This document shows, one piece after another, positions 22,518 through 28,299 of a DNA stretch of 28,299 nt (positions within the stretch are counted from its first letter, which is position 1; every line of letters begins with the position of its first letter). Source of the stretch: Flavobacterium psychrophilum. Lineage in GTDB: Bacteria > Bacteroidota > Bacteroidia > Flavobacteriales > Flavobacteriaceae. The stretch is taken from NCBI GenBank assembly GCA_020720185.1, contig DYPB01000018.1, positions 1 to 28,299 on the forward strand, written 5' to 3'. The notes beneath the pieces were generated by a model. It had not been told where the DNA came from. It searched no databases and saw nothing but the letters and a program-made list of their open reading frames with translations. A program made the position numbers and the translations under genes.

Positions 22518-24491
22518 TTATTTCTGCTTAATTTCCTTCTTTATTTTGTCAAAAACTTCATTATTTACTTTAACATTGTATTGTGCTTTTAGATTTGAAA
22601 TCCAATTTTCTTCTAAAAACTGTTGATAATCATTAATCGCCTTTCCTTTACAATCTTCTAATGATTTTGTTCCTGCTGGCAAAACTTTATTAACTTTAGA
22701 TACAAAATAATATTCTCCATTTTTTGTAACATCTGAAATTCCTTCTTTCATTTTTGTTCCTTTCGGAATACTATTACTGCCTTCTTCATAAACTCCGTTA
22801 CTCACCATTACATTTATAATGTCTTTGGTATTTAATTCAATTTTAATCTCCTTAATAGTTTTACCATCTTTAAACATTTTTTGTGCTTTTTTTAGTATTT
22901 CTTCACTTGTTGAGGAACAAATTTCGATATCTAAACGAGATTTCCAGATGTATTTTGTTTTGTTTAAATCGTAGAATTTTTTCAACCCAATGGTATCTAT
23001 TTTTGATTTCTCCCAAATTTCTTTCTCCATCAAATCAAACAATAACAAACCATCACGATATTCTTCCATAATATTGTTAAATTCTGGAAATTCATTTTCA
23101 AGATTGTTATTATAATAGGTATTCATTTTTTCATCAACAAAAGATTGATACATTTTATCCAATAATTTATTGATTGGTTTTACTGAACTTCCTAATTTTT
23201 GCATACTATTTATGTATGTCAAAAATGAATATCCTGAATTTTGCTTAGCATCAATTAACACTAAATTACCATCGTAATTTGATTTATCTGTAGGTATTTC
23301 CCATTTGTTTTCATAAAAATCATTTGTAACGGCTTTTTGAACATTGGCATACATTTTTTCGTCTCGTTTTACTATATATTTAATTCTCAATTTTCCTGAT
23401 AATGAAGCAGCTACAAGTTTTGATCTTTCGTCTTTTTCAATTTTCTTCTCTAATTCAGTTTTCATATCTTCCAGTGATTTTACTGGATATTTGTCAATTA
23501 ATTTTGCAATATGCCAACCGAATTGTGTTTTGAATGGTTTTGAAACTGGATTTTCTTTTGTTAATGAAAATGACATTTCCTCAAATTCCGTCGAACTTAA
23601 TTGTCCAGCACCAAATCTTTGTAGCAATCCGCCTTTCGGTCCAGAGGCTTTATCTTCTGAATATGTTCTTGCTAATGCTTCGAAATTCTCGCCTTGTTGC
23701 CATTTTTTATAAATATCATTAATTGTACTTTCTGCTTTGTCGTTGTTTTCTTTGTTATCAACGGCTGGTTTCAAAACCATAATATGCTCTGTCAATAAAT
23801 CGCCCCTATTATCCCGAGTATCAACTACTTTTATGATATGATAGCCAAAACGAGTTCTGATTATTTTTGAAACCTCTCCTTTTTTTGTATGATAAGCCGC
23901 ATTTTCAAAAGGATAAACCATTCTGAATGCTGAAAAATATCCTAAATCTCCTTTGTTTTCTTTAGCAGATGGATCTTGTGAAAATTGTTGTGCCAAAGTA
24001 CCAAAATCTTCTCCGTTTATTACTCTTTGCTGCAAATCTTTAATTACTTTATAGGTTTTTAAAGTGTCTTCTGGAGTTGCATTTTCATCGCAATTAATTA
24101 GGAGATGCGAAGCTTTTATTTCTTTCACCACCCTATTATATGCCTCCTGCACCAATTCATTGGTTACTTTTGAATCGGTTAAATAATTTTTAGATAATTG
24201 TGTTCGATAACCTTTTAGTTCGGTTTTATATTTTTCAGAATTTTGTAATCCTAAATCATTGGCTTTTACAATTTTTAGTTTGTAACCAATATACAGTTCT
24301 AAATATTTTTGCAAATCTTTTTGAGATTCATCTTTAACTAATTCAATGTTTTTGTTATACACTCTTGCAAATTCATCGGTATAAAATGGTTTGTCATTAA
24401 TAGTAAACAATACTTCTTTTGTTGCTTTTTGTGCATAAGTAATTAAATTTGAAGCCATTAAAACTCCGAGTAGTAAATGTTTAATTTTCAT
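22518..24491 (-). CDS. Exported parvulin-type peptidyl-prolyl isomerase (657 aa, two PpiC domains)
   Basis: The 657-residue protein has a signal peptide (1-20, ending LITYA, then Q). The region FTINDKPFYTDEFARVYNKN (28-47) is typical of flavobacterial parvulin chaperones. It carries two PpiC rotamase domains: the first from about 118 (EIKASHLLINCDE) to 225 (FGYHIIKVVD), the second from about 230 (LLTEHIMVL) to 340 (FGWHIAKLID). A long C-terminal part (about 350-657) has no motif I recognise but ends in a third weak parvulin-like stretch (VSNGVYEEGSN to YYFVSKVNKV). It probably works with the SurA-like protein on outer-membrane proteins. A well-formed promoter lies about 125 bp upstream, making it the first gene of the cluster that runs to rluF. 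Confidence 0.9.
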   Translation of the reverse strand: MKIKHLLLGVLMASNLITYAQKATKEVLFTINDKPFYTDEFARVYNKNIELVKDESQKDLQKYLELYIGYKLKIVKANDLGLQNSEKYKTELKGYRTQLSKNYLTDSKVTNELVQEAYNRVVKEIKASHLLINCDENATPEDTLKTYKVIKDLQQRVINGEDFGTLAQQFSQDPSAKENKGDLGYFSAFRMVYPFENAAYHTKKGEVSKIIRTRFGYHIIKVVDTRDNRGDLLTEHIMVLKPAVDNKENNDKAESTINDIYKKWQQGENFEALARTYSEDKASGPKGGLLQRFGAGQLSSTEFEEMSFSLTKENPVSKPFKTQFGWHIAKLIDKYPVKSLEDMKTELEKKIEKDERSKLVAASLSGKLRIKYIVKRDEKMYANVQKAVTNDFYENKWEIPTDKSNYDGNLVLIDAKQNSGYSFLTYINSMQKLGSSVKPINKLLDKMYQSFVDEKMNTYYNNNLENEFPEFNNIMEEYRDGLLLFDLMEKEIWEKSKIDTIGLKKFYDLNKTKYIWKSRLDIEICSSTSEEILKKAQKMFKDGKTIKEIKIELNTKDIINVMVSNGVYEEGSNSIPKGTKMKEGISDVTKNGEYYFVSKVNKVLPAGTKSLEDCKGKAINDYQQFLEENWISNLKAQYNVKVNNEVFDKIKKEIKQK

Positions 24492-24615
24492 ATAGTTATA
24501 ATATTTATTATTTTATTAAAAGTTTAGAATGCTCTATTCTTTGTTTGTTTAAAAAAACTATGTTAATTTATTTTCTTATTGCTAAAACAAAACTTTATAT
24601 GTTTTATACAATCTA

Positions 24616-24645
24616 CAAAAGTAAAAAATCAAATCCATTAAACAA
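24616..24645 (-). promoter_or_regulatory. Promoter of the parvulin/surA-like/moxR cluster (TTG-N19-TACTTTTG)
   Basis: On the minus strand TTG (24643-24645) and TACTTTTG (24616-24623) are separated by 19 bp, a full Bacteroidota promoter match. The predicted start near 24609 gives a leader of about 118 nt, AT-rich with no obvious structure. This is the only full match found on the minus strand of the window. Confidence 0.55.
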
Positions 24646-24728
24646 GTAATGTGTGATTTATTAACAAAATTTTATAAATTTTATTTTGTGTGTTTTACAA
24701 CGATATATTTAAAAATAACTAAATTGTC

Positions 24729-25262
24729 TTAAATTCTTTCTAAAATAAAATTCACTCTATTTTCAACAGTATCTCTTGGAACTTCAACAATATTATATCC
24801 ATATTTTTGATAGGTTTTCATCAAATAATGATATATTTCTACGGCTTGATTATAATCTTCATATCTTTCATTATCAGATATATATATATCTTCCCAAGGT
24901 GGTAATACAAATATTTTAGAGTAAACATTTTCTTTACATGCTTGATGAAAATAATCAGGAAAATGATCTCCAATAAATTCCATATAAGCCAAAACATCTG
25001 GAATGCCACGGTCTAAAAATACAATTTGATGACTTTCTTTTTGAGCGTCTTGATATTGTTTTATTCTTCCTTGCAACAATAATTCACTAAATAATATTGG
25101 ATTTTCAAGAAATAATTGGTCGGTTCCGTTCTTTTTTGCCTCAAGCGTTACATCTCTAGAAATTTCAGGATAACAACAATAACCTTTTTCAAGTAATTTA
25201 TTAATAATTGTAGATTTTCCAGCACCTGGACCACCAATAAGCGTAATAATTTGTTTTTCCAT
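24729..25262 (-). CDS. AAA_28-type P-loop ATP/GTP-binding protein
   Basis: This 177-residue single-domain P-loop NTPase has Walker A GGPGAGKS at 10-17, PEISRDV (32-38), a Walker B-like VFLDRGIPD (81-89) and a lid region with NERYEDYNQA (131-140). This arrangement resembles nucleoside/nicotinamide-riboside kinase-like proteins of the AAA_28 (NadR C-terminal-like) group. The enzyme may phosphorylate a small metabolite, but the substrate is unknown. It is divergent from the DUF493-DUF4290-murA-coaD operon, an arrangement I recall from other flavobacteria. It starts with ATG. Confidence 0.85.
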   Translation of the reverse strand: MEKQIITLIGGPGAGKSTIINKLLEKGYCCYPEISRDVTLEAKKNGTDQLFLENPILFSELLLQGRIKQYQDAQKESHQIVFLDRGIPDVLAYMEFIGDHFPDYFHQACKENVYSKIFVLPPWEDIYISDNERYEDYNQAVEIYHYLMKTYQKYGYNIVEVPRDTVENRVNFILERI

Positions 25263-25352
25263 AATTGATAAAAATTCAGGGCGAAAATAGTTAAAGTTAT
25301 TGGATTTATAAAAAATGTGGATTGTAAATTATAAATTATGAATTTCAAACCT

Positions 25353-25360
25353 TATATTTG
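25353..25360 (+). promoter_or_regulatory. -7 promoter element for the DUF493-murA-coaD operon
   Basis: TATATTTG matches TAnnTTTG and predicts transcription from about 25367. This is downstream of the in-frame ATG at 25338, so translation must start at the ATG at 25380. No well-spaced -33 box is seen. Confidence 0.45.
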
Positions 25361-25379
25361 CAATAAATTAGACTTTTTA

Positions 25380-25676
25380 ATGGACGAAAATCAAGAAAAA
25401 AAAGTTACCGATTTTTATGAAAGATTAAAAATGGAACTTGATAACAGCAACACATGGCCTGCTGAATATCTATTCAAATTTATTGTGCCAACGGTTGAAA
25501 ATAATGTTCAATTTGTTGAAGATTGTTTTGACAATATGGGTGCAGTAATTAGAACTACACAATCCAAAACTGCCAAATTTACAAGCATATCCGTTGATGT
25601 TACTATGCAAAATGCAACTGAAATTATCAAGAAATACAAAACTGTTTCTGTAATAAAAGGAATCGTTTCCCTATAA
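25380..25676 (+). CDS. DUF493 (YbeD-like) family protein
   Basis: This 98-residue protein is counted from the ATG at 25380 (MDENQEKKVTDFYERLK). A longer frame from 25338 exists but begins upstream of the predicted transcription start. Family features are KFIVPT near residue 32, FDNMGAVIRTTQSKTAKFTSISVDVTM in the middle and the VSVIKGIVSL end, giving a small ferredoxin-like alpha/beta fold similar to E. coli YbeD. E. coli YbeD sits between dacA and lipB, but its function is unclear; an allosteric or regulatory domain has been suggested for this fold. It is the first gene of the operon, 3 bp before the DUF4290 gene. Confidence 0.88.
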   Translation: MDENQEKKVTDFYERLKMELDNSNTWPAEYLFKFIVPTVENNVQFVEDCFDNMGAVIRTTQSKTAKFTSISVDVTMQNATEIIKKYKTVSVIKGIVSL

Positions 25677-25679
25677 AAT

Positions 25680-26396
25680 ATGAGTTTACAATATACCAAA
25701 GAAATTGCCAACGATGTTGTATTTAATTTAGAATACAACTCTGAAAGACCGCATCTTATTATTCCAGAATATGGACGGCATTTACAAAAATTGATTGACC
25801 AAGCAGTTGCTGTTGAAGATGAAATTGAGCGAAATAAATTAGCAAAATACATCATTCAAGTAATGGGAAGTTTAAATCCACATTTAAGAGATGTGCCTGA
25901 TTTTCAGCACAAATTATGGGATCAACTGTTTATAATGTCCGATTTTAAACTTGAAGTCAATTCACCATATCCTATTCCATCTCGAGCCGTTTTGCAGATG
26001 AAACCCGAGGTTTTAAAATATCCTCAAAATTTTCCAAAATATCGTTTTTATGGCAACAACATCAAATATATGATAGATGTTGCTAATAAATGGGAAGATG
26101 GTGAGTTGAAAAATGGTTTGGTAAAAGTAATTGCCAATCACATGAAGAAATCCTATTTAAGTTGGAATAAAGACACTGTTACCGACGAAGTTATTTTTGA
26201 ACATTTATATGAATTATCAGACGGAAAATTAAATTTAAAACAAAGTAGCGAATCGTTATTAAAAACCGATGACCTGATGCGAACCAACAAACGGGTTTCA
26301 AACAAGATAAACCCCGTTGGACAGCCAAAAATTGCACCAAATAAAAATGTGAAAAAAGGTATGATTTTTATTAAAAACAATAAAAAACAATTGTAA
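25680..26396 (+). CDS. DUF4290 family protein
   Basis: This 238-residue soluble protein is recognisable as the Bacteroidota-restricted DUF4290 family from LEYNSERPHLIIPEYGRHLQKLIDQAV (about 18-44), the MGSLNPHLRDVPDFQHKLWDQLFIMSDF block (about 62-89) and the AN.MKKSYLSWNKD region. The central part is helical. The C-terminal ~40 residues are basic and low-complexity (KINPVGQPKIAPNKNVKKG), as expected of a disordered or nucleic-acid-contacting tail. No function is known. Its constant position just before murA suggests a link to envelope precursor synthesis, but that rests on context only. The start codon follows the DUF493 stop by 3 bp. Confidence 0.9.
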   Translation: MSLQYTKEIANDVVFNLEYNSERPHLIIPEYGRHLQKLIDQAVAVEDEIERNKLAKYIIQVMGSLNPHLRDVPDFQHKLWDQLFIMSDFKLEVNSPYPIPSRAVLQMKPEVLKYPQNFPKYRFYGNNIKYMIDVANKWEDGELKNGLVKVIANHMKKSYLSWNKDTVTDEVIFEHLYELSDGKLNLKQSSESLLKTDDLMRTNKRVSNKINPVGQPKIAPNKNVKKGMIFIKNNKKQL

Positions 26397-26425
26397 TTCT
26401 GTGAATTATTAATTTCATTTAAAAG

Positions 26426-26452
26426 TAATTCGTAATTTGTAATTTGTAATTA
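26426..26452 (+). repeat. Heptamer tandem repeat before murA
   Basis: The sequence is a heptad array: TAATTCG, TAATTTG, TAATTTG, TAATTA (26426-26452), ending 6 bp before the murA ATG at 26459. Similar 7- or 14-phase AT repeats precede moxR (20852-20879) and the DUF493 region (TAAATTA twice at 25325-25338). They look like the low-complexity intergenic repeats seen in other flavobacteria. Confidence 0.75.
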
Positions 26453-26458
26453 AAAACT

Positions 26459-27769
26459 ATGGGAACATTTAAAATAGAAGGCGGTATTAGCCTAAAAGGT
26501 GATATACATCCACAGGGTGCTAAAAACGAGGCTTTACAGGTATTGTGTCCGTGTTTATTAACTTCAGAAAAAGTTAGGATTACTAATATTCCAGACATTA
26601 TTGATGTTAATAAATTGATAGTACTGTTAGGTAATTTGGGTGTAAAAATTCAAAAGAATGGTGTTGGCGATTATACCTTTCAGGCCGACGAAGTGAATAT
26701 TGATTACTTAAAAACCGAAGCTTTTAAAAAAGAAGGTGGTTCATTGCGAGGTTCTATAATGATTATCGGACCGCTTTTGGCACGATTTGGCTGTGGATAC
26801 ATCCCAAAACCAGGCGGAGATAAAATTGGAAGAAGACGATTAGATACTCATTTTGAAGGCTTTATAAACCTTGGTGCAAAATTCAGATATGAAAGAGAAG
26901 ATCATTTTTATGGAGTAGAAATTGAGGGTAGATTAAAAGGTGCTTATATGCTTTTGGACGAAGCATCGGTAACAGGAACTGCAAATATTGTAATGGCGGC
27001 TGTACTTGCTGAAGGAAGAACAACAATTTATAACGCTGCTTGCGAACCATATTTGCAACAGTTATGCAAAATGCTCAACTCGATGGGTGCAAAAATTACT
27101 GGAGTAGGTTCTAATTTATTAACTATTGAAGGGGTGGAATATTTAGGAGGATGTGAGCATAAAATACTTCCTGATATGATAGAAATTGGTTCTTGGATTG
27201 GATTGGCTGCTATGACCCAAAGTGAAATTACTATCAAAAATGTATCTTGGGAGAACCTCGGAATTATTCCAAATACTTTCAGAAAACTAGGTATTACTCT
27301 CGAAAGAAAGGGAGATGATATTTATATTCCAGCACATAAAAGTGGCTATGAGATTAAAACCGATATTGATGGTTCAATTCTTACAATTGCCGATGCTCCC
27401 TGGCCTGGATTAACACCTGATTTGCTAAGTATTATTTTAGTAGTTGCCACACAAGCCAAAGGTGATGTCTTAATTCATCAAAAAATGTTTGAAAGCAGGT
27501 TGTTTTTTGTTGATAAATTGATTGATATGGGAGCAAAAATAATGCTTTGCGACCCACACCGAGCAGTGGTAATGGGACACAATTTTAAATCCCAATTAAA
27601 AGCTACAACAATGAGTTCGCCTGATATTAGAGCAGGAATTTCATTATTAATAGCTGCATTGTCGGCAAAAGGAACTTCTACCATTCAAAATATTGAGCAA
27701 ATTGACAGAGGCTATGAAAAAATAGACGATAGATTGAGAGCTATTGGTGCAAATATTGTAAGAATTTAG
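26459..27769 (+). CDS. murA: UDP-N-acetylglucosamine 1-carboxyvinyltransferase (Asp-type active site)
   Basis: MurA transfers enolpyruvate from PEP to UDP-GlcNAc, the first committed step of peptidoglycan synthesis. The 436-residue protein (E. coli 419) has the EPSP-synthase-like two-lobed fold: AKNEAL (21-26) with the catalytic K22, and LPDMIEIGSWIG for the later domain. In the active-site loop PGGDKIGRRRLDTH (118-131) the residue equal to E. coli C115 is D121. The same Cys-to-Asp change occurs in Mycobacterium, Chlamydia and Borrelia MurA and removes the fosfomycin-alkylated thiol, so the enzyme should work but resist fosfomycin. It is the third gene of the operon, 62 bp after DUF4290 across a heptamer repeat, and 3 bp before coaD. 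Confidence 0.96.
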   Translation: MGTFKIEGGISLKGDIHPQGAKNEALQVLCPCLLTSEKVRITNIPDIIDVNKLIVLLGNLGVKIQKNGVGDYTFQADEVNIDYLKTEAFKKEGGSLRGSIMIIGPLLARFGCGYIPKPGGDKIGRRRLDTHFEGFINLGAKFRYEREDHFYGVEIEGRLKGAYMLLDEASVTGTANIVMAAVLAEGRTTIYNAACEPYLQQLCKMLNSMGAKITGVGSNLLTIEGVEYLGGCEHKILPDMIEIGSWIGLAAMTQSEITIKNVSWENLGIIPNTFRKLGITLERKGDDIYIPAHKSGYEIKTDIDGSILTIADAPWPGLTPDLLSIILVVATQAKGDVLIHQKMFESRLFFVDKLIDMGAKIMLCDPHRAVVMGHNFKSQLKATTMSSPDIRAGISLLIAALSAKGTSTIQNIEQIDRGYEKIDDRLRAIGANIVRI

Positions 27770-27772
27770 AAG

Positions 27773-28234
27773 ATGAAAAAAGCTATTTTTCCAGGTTCGT
27801 TTGACCCTATAACGCTTGGACATTATGATATTATTAAAAGAAGCATTCCACTTTTTGATGAAATTATTGTGGCTATTGGTATCAATGCCGACAAAAAATA
27901 TATGTTTTCGCTTGAAGATAGAAAACGATTTATTGAAGACGCTTTTGTTGATGAACCATCGGTAAAAGTAATTACTTATGAAGGCTTAACGATTGATTTA
28001 TGTAAAAAAAATGATGCAAAATTCATATTGCGAGGCTTGAGAAACCCCGCTGATTTTGAATTTGAAAAAGCCATTGCACATACTAACAGACGATTGTCTA
28101 AAATCGAAACAGTTTTTCTTCTAACTGCTGCTAAAACATCTTATATCAGTTCGAGTATTGTTCGAGATGTTATCAGAAATGGTGGCGAATATGAAATGTT
28201 AGTACCTGATTCTGTACGGATTAAAATAGAATGA
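27773..28234 (+). CDS. coaD: Pantetheine-phosphate adenylyltransferase
   Basis: CoaD makes dephospho-CoA from 4'-phosphopantetheine and ATP, the penultimate step of coenzyme A synthesis. The 153-residue protein has the nucleotidyltransferase signature FPGSFDPITLGH (6-17; the TxGH motif is TLGH), the GLRNPADFEFE loop that contacts the adenylate, and the late YISSSIVRDV motif (ISSTxVR in other members). Its length is close to E. coli CoaD (159). It begins 3 bp after the murA stop, so the two are co-transcribed. It ends with TGA at 28232-28234; only 65 bp of non-coding sequence follow before the window ends. Confidence 0.96.
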   Translation: MKKAIFPGSFDPITLGHYDIIKRSIPLFDEIIVAIGINADKKYMFSLEDRKRFIEDAFVDEPSVKVITYEGLTIDLCKKNDAKFILRGLRNPADFEFEKAIAHTNRRLSKIETVFLLTAAKTSYISSSIVRDVIRNGGEYEMLVPDSVRIKIE

Positions 28235-28299
28235 GCCGTTTTTAGAAATTAAATATGAAAAATAAACAAGAAATAAACCATATATTTACCAAAAATTAA

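Noticed and set aside
25508..25855. 115-codon minus frame across the DUF493/DUF4290 junction
   Set aside because: It is antisense to two conserved genes that are tightly coupled on the + strand.
28255..28299. Start of a further gene after coaD (14-codon ATG frame)
   Set aside because: The frame ends in TAA at the last three bases of the window after 14 codons, with no family features; most likely chance.
13..28299. CRISPR array, toxin-antitoxin, restriction or phage-defence genes
   Set aside because: I looked for regularly spaced repeats, short two-gene operons with toxin folds, and nuclease/helicase clusters. None is present; the only repeats are the short tandem units listed.

Overview
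The window is 28.3 kb of strongly AT-rich chromosome from a member of the Bacteroidota, most likely the family Flavobacteriaceae. The reasons are a 2,440-residue SprA (type IX secretion/gliding translocon), flavobacterial domain families (DUF6095, DUF4290), promoter elements of the Bacteroidota TAnnTTTG type, and start sites that almost all lack a Shine-Dalgarno sequence. rpsU is the one clear exception. Nearly everything is conserved housekeeping sequence. I see no phage, plasmid, CRISPR, restriction or secondary-metabolite island.

Layout. Positions 1-43 are the 3' part of a tRNA-Met(CAT), followed by a GNRA-loop terminator, an orphan terminator and a 68-bp miniature inverted-repeat element. 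A CPA2-type cation/proton antiporter (526-1743, +) converges on RNase III (1759-2508, -). A small + strand operon follows: murQ, a DUF6095 membrane protein and a Qnr-like pentapeptide repeat protein (2644-4279). It converges on RNase Z (4288-5193, -). The giant sprA gene fills 5309-12631 (-) and appears to start with TTG. Upstream of it lies a second, 226-bp copy of the inverted-repeat element with a TTAA duplication, then a 23-bp tandem repeat. Next on the - strand are a double-OmpA-domain protein, an alpha/beta hydrolase (TTG start), a coiled-coil protein whose zinc-ribbon cysteines are lost, and Nif3. A RsmI-type methyltransferase (+) and a membrane-anchored lysozyme-like protein (-) converge at 17.8 kb.

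From 18.8 to 24.5 kb the - strand carries rpsU, RluF, MoxR, a SurA-like chaperone and a larger parvulin-type chaperone. The last four read as one envelope-biogenesis cluster transcribed toward lower coordinates. An AAA_28 ATPase (-) is divergent from a + strand operon of DUF493, DUF4290, murA and coaD that runs to the window end.

Functional themes are the cell envelope (MurQ recycling, MurA synthesis, lysozyme-like protein, OmpA-like protein, parvulins that chaperone outer-membrane proteins, SprA) and RNA/ribosome functions (RNase III, RNase Z, RluF, RsmI-like, bS21). The most rewarding details are the extended Shine-Dalgarno in front of rpsU, an active-site Cys-to-Asp change in MurA (predicting fosfomycin insensitivity), the degenerate zinc ribbon, and the two-copy inverted-repeat element family. 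I did not find a convincing undescribed multi-gene system.
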